Assembly (NCBI GenBank): GCA_016707205.1
Contig: JADJHZ010000007.1
Coordinates: forward strand, 186,001 to 250,000
Direction: 5' to 3'
Origin: Haliscomenobacter sp.
GTDB taxonomy: Bacteria; Bacteroidota; Bacteroidia; Chitinophagales; Saprospiraceae
DNA length: 64,000 bases
In this document: positions 33,394-43,700 of the stretch, in pieces
Numbering within the stretch: the stretch's first letter is position 1
Layout of the letters: every line of letters starts with the position of its first letter
Notes under the pieces: generated by a model
What the model was told of the DNA's origin: nothing
The model's input: the letters and a program-made list of their open reading frames with translations, nothing else
Database searches by the model: none
Position numbers and translations under genes: made by a program

Positions 33394-34908
33394 TTAATCC
33401 TTTTTTGATTCCGAGGCCGGCTTGTCTTCTTCTTTTTTCTTCGCCAGGTATTCCGGCAGTTCCATGCCCGCCATATTCAGCAAGTCGTTGAGCGGGGGAA
33501 CGGAGCGATAAAGGCCTGAGATAAATTTGGAAGTGGAATTGCCTTCTCCGTCGCCCGAATTATTGCCGCCTTCCCATACGGTCACCTTATCGATCTTGAT
33601 ATTCTTGATGGCGTCCACCTGGATGCGCACCAGGTCAGGAAGCTGGTCGGCGATCATCAGCAGGACGGCTTCCCGGGTGTTGCCTCCAGCGGAGTTGACT
33701 ACTTTTTGGAAGCCTTCCGCTTGTTTGCTCAAGACTTCATAAAGCCCCCGGGCCTCGGCTTCCTGTCGGAGGAAGATAGCGTCCGCTTCGCCTTTGGCAA
33801 TGCGGCGGATCTGCTCGGCCTGAGCTTCGGCGGCGATTTCCTGTTTGCGCTTTTCGATTTCGGCTTTCACGACTTCGTCGGCTTCCCGGCTGGCTTTTTC
33901 GCGCAGGGCGCGGGCAATTTCTGCGGCTTGTTCTGCTTTGTACGCTTCTTCCAGGGCTTTTGCCGTCTGTACTTTTTCGGAGGCAGTTGCTACGCGAAGG
34001 GCTTCCGCTTCCGCCTGACGCCGCTCGGCTTCGGACTTGGCGATCTGAATACGCGATAGGTTTTCGCCTTCCACTGCAGTAGCATTGGCTTCAGCAACCC
34101 GGATACGCTGTAGCTGCTGCGCTTCCGCCTCCCCGGAGGCAGCGATCGCTTCGGCATTAGCTACTTTGGAGCGCTGGAGCTGGGCCGCTTCCGCTTCCCC
34201 GATATTGGCCAGTGCCTGGGTTTCGGATACCTTGATCCGCATCTCCCGCTGGGCTTCGGCTTCCCCGATCGAACCGTCGCGGTTCTTTTGGGCTACGGAG
34301 ACCCGGGCGTCGTTGATGGCTTTAGCGGCAGCTTCTTTACCCAACGCCTGGATATAGCCCGACTCATCGTGGATGTCGGTTACGTTTACGTTGATGAGGC
34401 GCAAACCGATCTTCTTCAACTCCGTTTCCACGTGGTGGGAAACGTTGGTGTAAAACTTGTCGCGGTCGGTATTGATCTCTTCAATGTCCATGGTAGCAAT
34501 GACCAGGCGCATCTGTCCCACGATGATATCGTGGGCGACCGTACGAATCGCGTCCAGGGAAAGTCCAAGCAGGCGCTCCGCCGCGTTGGTCATCACCGCA
34601 GGTTCGGTACTGATTCCCACGGTAAAGCGGGAAGGCACATCCACGCGGATATTTTGCTTGCTCAACGCATTGCGCAAATCCACGTCGATGGAGATCGGAG
34701 TCAGGTCTAGGAAGGAAAAATCCTGAATAACCGGCCAGATAAAGGCCGCTCCGCCGTGAATACATTTGGAGGATTGCCCCACACCCGTTTTTCCGTAGAT
34801 GACCAAAATCCGGTCCGAAGGACAGCGTTTGTAACGGGAAATAAAGACCATAGCGACAATCACCAGGAAACCCACAAGCAAACCGATAAGCGATAGGAAG
34901 TCTAGCAT
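33394..34908 (-). CDS. Flotillin-like SPFH-domain protein
   Basis: 504 residues. An N-terminal hydrophobic hairpin ('LLVGFLVIVAMVFI') anchors it in the inner membrane. The SPFH/PHB domain covers ~25-200 ('DRILVIYGKTGVGQSSKCIH', 'FTVGISTEPAVMTNAAERL', 'ELKKIGLRLINVNVTDI'). A long Ala/Glu-rich coiled coil with repeated 'GEAEA' units (~215-390) follows, and a C-terminal tail ends in 'AKKKEEDKPASESKKD'. It organises functional membrane microdomains as an oligomeric scaffold. The NfeD-like partner gene lies upstream on the same strand, the usual pairing (compare yuaF-yuaG of Bacillus). The two are separated by 300 bp that hold a long poly-G tract, so this gene may have its own promoter. Confidence 0.94.
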   Translation of the reverse strand: MLDFLSLIGLLVGFLVIVAMVFISRYKRCPSDRILVIYGKTGVGQSSKCIHGGAAFIWPVIQDFSFLDLTPISIDVDLRNALSKQNIRVDVPSRFTVGISTEPAVMTNAAERLLGLSLDAIRTVAHDIIVGQMRLVIATMDIEEINTDRDKFYTNVSHHVETELKKIGLRLINVNVTDIHDESGYIQALGKEAAAKAINDARVSVAQKNRDGSIGEAEAQREMRIKVSETQALANIGEAEAAQLQRSKVANAEAIAASGEAEAQQLQRIRVAEANATAVEGENLSRIQIAKSEAERRQAEAEALRVATASEKVQTAKALEEAYKAEQAAEIARALREKASREADEVVKAEIEKRKQEIAAEAQAEQIRRIAKGEADAIFLRQEAEARGLYEVLSKQAEGFQKVVNSAGGNTREAVLLMIADQLPDLVRIQVDAIKNIKIDKVTVWEGGNNSGDGEGNSTSKFISGLYRSVPPLNDLLNMAGMELPEYLAKKKEEDKPASESKKD

Positions 34909-34947
34909 GTTTATAAGGATGTTAAGATGTTACGAATTAGGGGAGGA

Positions 34948-34966
34948 GGGGGGGGGGGGGGGGGGG
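34948..34966. repeat. Homopolymeric G tract (19 G) upstream of the flotillin gene
   Basis: A run of 19 G on the plus strand (C on the coding strand of the flotillin gene) starts about 40 bp upstream of its start and is followed by CCGGGGGGCCGGG. Such tracts vary by slippage and are a common mode of phase variation, but they are also frequent assembly error sites. The rest of the 300-bp gap (34909-35208) holds no ORF; C-rich degenerate repeats at 35165-35218 run up to the stop of the NfeD gene. Confidence 0.8.
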
Positions 34967-35208
34967 CCGGGGGGCCGGGACTGTTCGATATTTTCTGTTT
35001 ATATTTTTTAATATCACTGAAAATCAATTTTTTGAGCCAATTAGATACCCTTTTCTGAAAAGCCTTTTTAAAACTATTAGGATCCAAACGCTTCCGGGGT
35101 GGGGAGGCCCAACTGCGGTTAAGCAGCACTCCAAAGTTTCAAGATACCCTCCAGACACGCCTTTTAAATCCCCCCCCCTCCGCTCCCTTCTCTCCCCCGC
35201 TCCCTCCC

Positions 35209-35772
35209 TTACTCCCTAATCCCCCTCACCACGAGCACCCCTTCCGGAGTAACCTGATCCACGGTAACGGTAGCGCCGGTAGGGATTTCATCCCCTTTGG
35301 TGATGGCGTCCAACTCGCGGAGGGCGCCTTGCACTTCGACAAGGACTTTACCGGTCCCTTTTTGGTTTGCGGGGATGCGCAAGTGAACAGAGCCTTTTTG
35401 CCCGATCGCGTTGTACACGTCGAGCGTGCCGCTGGATTGCAAGCGGAGCAGGGTGGTGATCACCAGATACGAAAGCCAGGCCGCCAAGCCGCCGGCAAGC
35501 CCTCCTGCCAGGATAGCTACCCAAAGGCCTGAACCCATGCGGAGCGCCACGACCAAAGCATAGCCCAGGAACATGCCAAAAGCCAGCAGGCTTCTCAAAC
35601 CCCAGAAGGCAAAGTCTACATCTCCGTGATCCAGATCCAGGTCGGTTTCGTGGCCGATGATCTGAAGGAGAAGGTATATGATAAACAACAAGCTGAAGAT
35701 CAATCCGATTCCCCAAAAGACCTGTTCAGGTGCGGAGAGAGACTGCCACCAGCTCATCCACGTCAACAGCAT
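35209..35772 (-). CDS. NfeD-like membrane protein, flotillin partner
   Basis: 187 residues. One helix near the N-terminus ('FWGIGLIFSLLFIIYLLLQII'; first part ~20 residues) is followed by two more ('GLRSLLAFGMFLGYALVVAL', 'GLWVAILAGGLAGGLAAWL') and a C-terminal OB-like NfeD domain (~115-187: 'YNAIGQKGSVHLRIPAN', 'GKVLVEVQG', 'ALRELDAI', 'TGATVTVDQV'). It is the YuaF-like short NfeD type without the ClpP-like protease domain. It interacts with flotillin in membrane microdomains. It is the first gene of the NfeD-flotillin pair. A GGGAGTAAGGGAGGGAGC-like tract begins exactly at its stop. Confidence 0.88.
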   Translation of the reverse strand: MLLTWMSWWQSLSAPEQVFWGIGLIFSLLFIIYLLLQIIGHETDLDLDHGDVDFAFWGLRSLLAFGMFLGYALVVALRMGSGLWVAILAGGLAGGLAAWLSYLVITTLLRLQSSGTLDVYNAIGQKGSVHLRIPANQKGTGKVLVEVQGALRELDAITKGDEIPTGATVTVDQVTPEGVLVVRGIRE

Positions 35773-35880
35773 ATTTCAGCGTTTTGTACAAATATACCTT
35801 TTGGTCTGCAAAGAGTGGATTTCTCTCGACGATTTGGGGAAAAATAACGGCGAAGGACGATGGGTCGTTTTGTCTCGAAA

Positions 35881-35926
35881 AGAAAAAGGCCTTAAACCCA
35901 CCTCCGGAATTTAAGGCCCTTTTTTC
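35881..35926 (-). terminator. Bidirectional-looking intrinsic terminator
   Basis: The arms GGCCTTAAA (35888-35896) and TTTAAGGCC (35910-35918) pair exactly, with T-rich runs on both sides in the appropriate strands. It lies ~58 bp after the stop of the giant T9SS protein gene (minus strand) and probably ends that operon. Confidence 0.85.
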
Positions 35927-35983
35927 AAGTATTCGCGAGGGCGACGCATGCTGGCCCTGGCGTCCAAAGGATCAGGCGCCGTT

Positions 35984-37708
35984 TCAGAATTCCAATCGGA
36001 CTACTTTTAAGGAAATCTTCGATCCATCTGAGTTGCGTATGGTCAGCAGGTATACGCCGCTGGCCCAGCCAGTCAGATCAATGTCTTTTTTCACTTTCAA
36101 CACCTGATCTGCCCTTCCGTCGTAAACCGTCTGCCCCATGGGGTTCGATAATTCGAACGTGAGCGTTTCTCTTTTATACAGGTCTATTTCTACGGTCAGC
36201 AAGTCCATCACCGGGTTGGGGTAAATCAGGATGCGCTCGGCAAAGTCGGGCAAATCCAGCACGGCGGTTGGCCTGGCCATCACGGTGATGGCGGCCCGGC
36301 AGGAATCCCGGTTGCCCGCAGCATCGGAAACCGTTAACGTGACCATCTGCTGACCAATATTCATGCTGTCAAACCGGCTGCGGCTCAGGGTGAAGGACGC
36401 CAGGCTGCAATTGTCGCTGGAGCCTGCATCGATCCATCCGGCAGGGAGGATAGCCTGGCCGGCGCCGTCGAGGATGATGACCGTGTCACGGCATCGGGCA
36501 ACGGGCCGAACCGGATCGTTGACAGTCACGGTCGTTTCACAGGATGCGGTGTTTCCGTTGAAATCCGTTCCGGACAAACGGACGAGCCGGGGGCCGATAT
36601 CAGCACAGCTAAACGCCGTTCGGCTAAGCGCCAGCTTTTGAATGCCGCAACCGTCGAAGCTGTTTTCATTGACCATAGCGGTATTCAAGGTGGCGGTTCC
36701 TTCTGCATTCAATGCAAGCGTTGCCGGTTTGCACTTCATGGCCGGCGCCGTTTTGTCTACATACGTCACGTCGAAGGCGAACGTATCCCGGTTCCCGAAG
36801 TTATCCTGAGCGACGTAGGTCATCCGGACGGTGGTATTGGCGTCGATAGGGTCGCCCGGATTTAATCCAGTAAGTGCGGGACTAAACTGGAAGGAGCTGA
36901 CTTTTTGCTCAGGCAGGTAGTTGGCGACGATAAAGGGCTTGAACGATTCAACCGTTAAGGGGATGGAGCAGTTGGTTCCCACCGGCAGGGTGTCTTCCCC
37001 AAAGTAGGCAAAGGTGAAGAAATTACCCTGACCACCGCACACCGGGTGGCCGGTTCCTTCCACGCGCACGGTTCGGACGGTTTCAGCAGTGCAGCCTGGG
37101 TCCTGGGCATTGCCGGGGGCGGCAGATCCTGCGTCGAAGCGGTATTTGACGGTATGTTTTCCTGTCCCCAGGGTTGCCGGATTAAACGTTATGGCAGGTT
37201 GTCCATTGATGGTAAAAGAACCTGTTCCGGTTGCGCCTCCTGCTGATCCTTTCAATGGCGTCGCGTTTTGGGTTTGGCAGTATGCGTCATCCAGGCCGGC
37301 GATTTCAGGGGCCGGATAATAGCAGGTATTCGCCAGCGGAATGGTCAGACCCGGATAGGCAGGGCTTTTAACCCGGACCAGATACCCGATCCCGCTTTGG
37401 TGAATGCCTTTCAACCTGTAACGGCCTGAGCCCGCAGGCGACTCGGGCAACGTGGTGTTGCGGGGAAAAGGCAAATTGGCCGACGGATTCAGCAAGGTTG
37501 CCGTATCGATTTGCCATAATTCCCCGGAACGGGAAATGACGGTAACCTCTTCGTCAAACCATCCATTCCCCCGGCAGGCGCAAGGCGTCGTCACCGTGGT
37601 TCCCTCTGTGTTGACCACCCGGATCTGGCAGATGGAAGAAGGCAGGATGCGCACCTTAAAGGCGCAGGATGCGCTATTGCCCAGGCGATCGAACACGAGC
37701 ATCTGCAA
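35984..37708 (-). CDS. Giant T9SS surface protein, C-terminal fragment (downstream of frameshift)
   Basis: 574 residues as an open frame, but this is the 3' part of the preceding large gene. The join is visible: the upstream frame reads '...DNCRVAKFYFHPP' and this frame continues 'YFTCADTGIQTLQMLVFD', as in HYR-type Ig-like repeats. One base is missing near 37741-37748. The fragment contains a cysteine-rich segment, a domain with 'GKHTVKYRF', three HYR-like repeats ('GCGIQKLALSRTAFSCADI', 'DNCSLASFTLSRSRFD', 'VTLTVSDAAGNRDSCRA') and a terminal T9SS type A sorting domain ('ILIYPNPVMDLLTVEID', 'GWASGVYLLTIRNSDG'). Without repair of the frameshift, the upstream product would lack its secretion signal for T9SS. 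A terminator follows the stop. Confidence 0.88.
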   Translation of the reverse strand: MQMLVFDRLGNSASCAFKVRILPSSICQIRVVNTEGTTVTTPCACRGNGWFDEEVTVISRSGELWQIDTATLLNPSANLPFPRNTTLPESPAGSGRYRLKGIHQSGIGYLVRVKSPAYPGLTIPLANTCYYPAPEIAGLDDAYCQTQNATPLKGSAGGATGTGSFTINGQPAITFNPATLGTGKHTVKYRFDAGSAAPGNAQDPGCTAETVRTVRVEGTGHPVCGGQGNFFTFAYFGEDTLPVGTNCSIPLTVESFKPFIVANYLPEQKVSSFQFSPALTGLNPGDPIDANTTVRMTYVAQDNFGNRDTFAFDVTYVDKTAPAMKCKPATLALNAEGTATLNTAMVNENSFDGCGIQKLALSRTAFSCADIGPRLVRLSGTDFNGNTASCETTVTVNDPVRPVARCRDTVIILDGAGQAILPAGWIDAGSSDNCSLASFTLSRSRFDSMNIGQQMVTLTVSDAAGNRDSCRAAITVMARPTAVLDLPDFAERILIYPNPVMDLLTVEIDLYKRETLTFELSNPMGQTVYDGRADQVLKVKKDIDLTGWASGVYLLTIRNSDGSKISLKVVRLEF

Positions 37709-40700
37709 GGTCTGTATGCCGGTGTCGGCGCAGGTGAAGTAGGAGGGTGAAAATAAAATTTTGCCACCCTGCAGTTATCGGAGAGGAAAGGCCGAAGCAT
37801 CGTCTCGGTAATGGCCAGCTTTCCTGTCGTGTCAAGGCGGAAAGCAGGCAGGGCATTGCATAGTATCTGGGGCACAAGGGTATCCAGCCGGTAGGTAGTG
37901 AAGATCAGGCTGTCGCACCCGTTGGCTGCCATCAATTTCCTGGTCCGGATGCCCAGTTGCGCGGTATCGCAGGTCAGGGAATCCAGGAAAGTAGTTACCG
38001 GATTCGAATAGGTCAGCACTACGGAATCTGTTTGGATACACCCCAGGGAATCTTTTCCTTCCAGGTAGTACACCGTACGCTGGGTAATAATTGCCACAGG
38101 GTTGGCAATTTTCGAATTGCTTAACCCTTGCGACGGAGCCCATTGGTAGGTCTGTGCACCGCTTCCTTGCAGGGCAATGCCCTGATCGCTGCAGGCTACC
38201 TGATCGGGGCCCGCATACACTGGCGGCAAACGATGGATTTTCAACAGGAAGGTGTCTTTAAGGGAGGATCCTTTTGCTGTGTCCTGGATCAGGATTGCAC
38301 AGTCCGGGCATCCGGCAAATTGAGGCTGGGTTTTCCAGCCCAGTTTTCCGGCAGTGGCAGGGATTGTATTCCCCAGCAACGACAACGGTTTTCCGGCGCC
38401 GGGATAGAAATACACGTTCACGGCGTCTACCTGGCTGGCTGCCCATTGGATATAAATGCTGTCGCCTGCGCAGTAACGGTCCAGTATTCCGTAAAGGGCG
38501 AGTGCTGGCAGGTCGTTTAGATAGATGGTTTTTTCGGCTTTCGCTTTTTCTGCTTCCTGGTTGCCGGTCTGGTCGGTGGCGCGCACGTAGATGCCGTATC
38601 TATGGCCGGGCGTTCCGGCAAAATCGATCTGCTGTTCCGAAATGCCTTCCTTGTAAGGGGTAAAGGGCCCTCCGTCGTCGGATGCGTAGATGCTGTAATT
38701 CCGGATTCCGGACCCGCCGGGGTCGTCTGAGCCGTTCCATGTCAGCGTGACGACGGGAATGTCCAGGGTAACGGTGCTGGTGTCGGCAAGCCGGCTTTGA
38801 GGGGCTACCGCATCGATGACGTTGAAGATCTGTGGGGTTGCGATGGTTTCGTTAAGGTCAAAAACGATGGCTGCTTTGGCGAGAACAGAGTCTCCTGTCG
38901 GCGCAGTTTTCCTGGGCGCAATAGTAAAGGTCGCAAAGCCTTCTCCTTTATGGGTTTTGGGGTCGTTGACGGGAAGCAGGCCGAGTTGCGGATTAGATGG
39001 CGCCAGCCCGGTCTGCGGGTCGATGGATTCGAAAATCCAGAAGATCCTGTTCTGGGTGACATCGATGCCCGCGGTGACGTCGACCAGAATACCCAGGGAA
39101 TCGCGCAGGTTGAGGCGTTCGCTGTAGAACGCGGAATTAGCGGGCACGTGGAAGCGCTGGTTAGCAAAACCAAAGTCGCCGAGGCGCATGGAGAACAGGT
39201 TCAAACTGGGATCCGGATGATGCTCAACCACTACTTTCTGAGCAGGAGCGGTAGCGAATTTCGGGTCGTTCTCAAAGCGGATCGTGTAGGGCAAGGGTTC
39301 GTTGACCGACACCCAGCGCGGTTCCCCGTATCCTTCCGGACCAATGATATCATTGGGGTCCCTGGAAACAATGATGGTCGTCCGGCGCACCTGGACGGTG
39401 GCATTGGCCGTACAGCCGTTGGCGTCGGTGACGTTCAATGGGTAATCGCCCGGGCTGGCGACGGTTTTGCGGCCCCCTTCCCAACTGAAGGTGTAAGGCT
39501 GCGTGCCACCGGTGGCCGAAGCGGTGAGTTCGATTTGCGCGATATTTTGCCCTATGGAAATAGACAGGTTGGAACTTCCGTTTACGGAAACTTTCAGCGG
39601 CTTGGGATCGTCGACGGTAGCCGAACCGGTAGCCGTCACTTTGCAGGCGCCCGAGCCGGAAGTGACGGTATAGGAGTACGTTCCTGCTTTGAGGTTGGTG
39701 CGGGTTAGTCCGCCGCTTTCTCCGTCGCTCCAACTGGCTTCGTAGCTACCCTGGCCGCCTTTGACGGTCAGTTCAATTTTCCCGCCGCCCTTCTCGGCAC
39801 AGGCAGAGGTGCTGGTTTTTGCGCTTACCTGGAGTGGGATAGGGGAATCGTTGATTACTACGCGGGTTTCCCCTTTGTAAAGACAATTATCTAGCTCGAA
39901 TTGGATTTGGGCTTGGTACGTTTCTGTTTTCTCAGGGAAGATCTCGTGTGGTCCGGGGCCGGTTTTTCCCAGCTCCGGCCAATAAATATGGGAATCATAT
40001 TTGGTCGTTGGGGCGCCATAGGCATCAAAAACCTTTGCGCTTAAGACCACTTTTTCTTTTGGGCAAGTATAAGATGGGCTTGCCGTTACCTTGATGTCTA
40101 GATTAGTTATTAGTAGTTGAATGTAACTTTCGCCTTTACAGGAGCCGTCTGTTACCGTAAGCCGGTAAAAGGTCGATACACTGGGCGTCACTTTTCGGGT
40201 AGGCCCGGTTTCGCCATTATCCCATTTATATTTGGGATTTTTTGCGCCTTTTGCGGTACCTGTCAGTTGAACTTCGACGCCCGGGCAGAAACTATTTTTA
40301 TTTTTGGTAATGGAGACCTCCAGGTCGCCCACTTGAACTTCCTTGGAAGCTTCTCCTTCACAGCGGGTTCCTGCAGGAGAGACAAGAGTCACCGTAACGT
40401 TGTAAGTAGTCGTACTTTGCAGATTAGGCACGGTAATTTCGGCATCGGCGCTTCCTGTGCTCCACTTGAATTCGGTTTGAGTGGGGTGCTGGGTCAGGTA
40501 GGTAGTCTTGAGCTTAACTTCCTGGCCTTTACAGACGGTTTCAGGATCGGCAATGATGGAAAAATCCGGTTTCCTCCAAACATGAACCTCCTTACTATCT
40601 GAAGCTTTACAATTGGAATCATCCGTTAAGGTAACCGAGACACGTGGCACGATCCCTAATGCAATGGCTGTGGAAGCGGTCAGCGTAGCCGAGCTCCCTT

Positions 40701-43700
40701 CTGCCGAGGGGCTGACTGCGATATTAAACCCATCCCAGGAAAATTTGGGATTGGTTCCGGCGGTATAGGTTGTGGTAGCCTGGATGGTGGCATCCATGCA
40801 AAAATCGGTTTGGTCCAGATGGAGCTTTAGCTCAGGCCCAATCACGGTAATCTGAAGGGAAGCTTCTCCTTCGCAGCCGATATCGTCGGTAGCGACTACC
40901 CGAAACGATTTGGTTTTATCGGTCTGATCGCCGCTCAGATGGAACAACTCGCTTGTGCCTAAGAGATCAACAAACCGGAGTCCGGTGATCTGCTTCCCGT
41001 CGAGGTACCGCTTTACGTCTTTAACCGCAAGAGGAGTTCCTTTTTCGTCGGTAAAGGTAGCGGTGACCTTCACGTCGTCATTGCGGCAAATGGGGAGCGT
41101 CTTATCGGTAGCCAGCGACACCCTTGGGCTGGGGTGGACTTTCAGATCATGGGAGGCAGTGGCCTGGCAGGTGGCGCTGCCTTTCAGGGTGACTGTGACC
41201 GTGTATTTCCCCGCCTGATTGAGTTGGATTTTAGGCAAAGGCAGGTTTTGGCCGTCAATAGACTTGCCGTCGGGCGTGCTCCATTTGAATTCGTAGTCGT
41301 TGGGGTCTCCCTGCGCCAGGTTGGCTTGAAGGGAAATATCCGCCCCTTCGCAGGCGTCTTTCGGCCCGTTGATCGTGATCTGGGGCGCCGGGTACACCTT
41401 GACATCGATTTTTACGTCGGCTTTGCATCCGGTCGTTTTGCCGGTGATCCGGATGGTGTATGCACCCGAGTGGGTATTTGCCTGGGCGTTGGAGATGGTC
41501 AGGTTCTGGATTTGTTGCTTGCTTCCGTCGGGAAGGGTCCATTCAAAATCAAACCCACTATCGTCGCCGCTTGCGGTGGCGGTCAGTTTCAGTTCCTCCC
41601 CTTCGCAGATCGGCTGATTGGAAGCGGCCGTGACTTTGTGTTCGGGGTAGACCTCCACTAAAACAGAGGCATATCCTTCGCAAGTATTCGCATCCGTAAC
41701 GGTCAGTTTATAGGTCTGATTAGAATGCAGGGGCCCAACTTCGTGGTTAGGTTGGTCGTTTGAAGCGGGATCCCATTGGTAAACAAAGGGGCCTGTGCCG
41801 CCTTTGATGGAGGTTTTGATCACTGCTTTTTCTCCCGGGCAAATCGCCTTGTCGGTCCAGGCGCTCACCAGGGGTGCGTCAAATACCCGGACCGTAAATT
41901 CCGCGGTTGCAAGGCAGCCGTTCGCATCTTCCATGGTGACTTTGTATACCGTTTCGGCATTGGGCCGGTCCTGTATTTGCGACCCGTTGTCGGTGATACG
42001 GGTCCCCCGGTTCCAGGTGAACGTAAATGGCCCGATACCTGCCGTGCTTCTTGCCGTCAGGGTGACGAGTTCGTCCGGGCATACGGGGTTTCTGCTGGCC
42101 GTGATCTGAACCTGAGGGATGTCCACCAGAATAGTAACCTGAGCCGAATCGACGCAGCCGATGAAGTCGGTCACGGTAAGGCCGTAGGTGGTAGTGGTTT
42201 TGGGATGATCTTCCACGGTCGTCAAAATTCCCAGGTTATGGCTCCAACGGAAAGAATAACCCGGTACGCCTCCCGTTGCTTCGCCCGTGAGCCGTACGGC
42301 ATCTCCCTCGCAAACAATCGTTTTGGAGGGTATAATCCGAACCAACGGGTCAGATATCCGAACGATTGTCGTATCGGTGTCCCGGCACATCCGGGCGTCC
42401 TGCGCCACGACGATATAGAAGGAGGTTGCGGTAGGAGTTAGCCTGAAAAAGGCCGTATTGCTGACTTGATTCGCCGGGGAAATCGACCCCTGGAACCAGC
42501 TATACGTATAGGGTTCGGTCCCTCCGCTGGCTTGGGAAGTAAGTAAAAGGCTGTCGCCCAGGCAAACGGTCCGGCCGATGCTGGCCTGGACCTCCACCTT
42601 GATCACCTGCGCGTCGATCGAGGCGGTGGCGGTACATCCGGTATTGAGGTCGGTCACTGTGATCCGGTAGGTTCCGGAGTGCTGAACTCCAGCCGGAGCG
42701 ATGAGTGGATTTTGGGCTGTGGAACTAGCGTTATCCGGGAAGGCCCAGCTGTATCCATAGTTTCCGCTTCCACCGCCTACGGTGGCTGTGAGTTGAAGCC
42801 CTGCGCCAACGCAGACCGGGCTGTTGGAGCCCAGCGTAATTACAGGCTTGGGATTAACCCTTACCGCCACCTGGCCGCTTCCTTCGCATTGGCGGTTGTC
42901 GGTTACTTTATAGGTCAGGTTATAAACCCCGGCCTGGGAGGCTGAGAATACGGGGTTAACGATATTCGAAGCGTTGAAGGAGCCTCCGTTCGCCGAATTC
43001 CACTCGTGCCGGATAAACTGGCCCGATCCTCCGGTTGGATTGCCCTGGAGTTGCACCGGATCGTTCGGGCAAGCCGCGTTGGGCGCGGCAGTGGGCTGTG
43101 CCTTCGGGTTGTCAAAAACGGTGATCTGGACGGTATCCATTCCGGAACACCCCCGGGCGTCGGTTGCCCGGAGCATGAGCTGAAATACTCCGAAGGTATC
43201 TGCCTGGAAGGTGGTAATCAGGGAGTTCAGCGGGTTCAGGTAAACGGTATCTCCCCGCCACCGGAATTGGTAGGCGGGGGTTCCTCCGCTTATCCTGCCT
43301 TCGACCTGGAGTTTGGTTCCCCTGCAAATTTCAGGCGGCTGCGGAATGGTCCGGATTTCTGCTTTGGGGTTTGGATAAACCGTCAGTTCCGCTTTTCTCG
43401 AGGTAATGGAGCCACAAGCGTTTTTGATGACGCAATCGTATTGCCCTGCGTCGGTCAGTTGAACAAATGACAGCCGCAGAGTGTCTGCAGTGGCTCCTGA
43501 GATGTTTTGCCCATTTTTTCGCCATTGGTACTGGTAGGGTTTGGTCCCCTGGACCTGAACGCCAAAGAAAACGTTTTGCCCTTCGCAAACCGCCGTATCG
43601 GCAGGCTGGCGGAGGATGGTCACGGGGATACATAGAGGGCCGGGCTGAATAGCGAGATCGGAGACCAGGTTAAGATTTAGACTTACGAGAGTTTGGGCAT

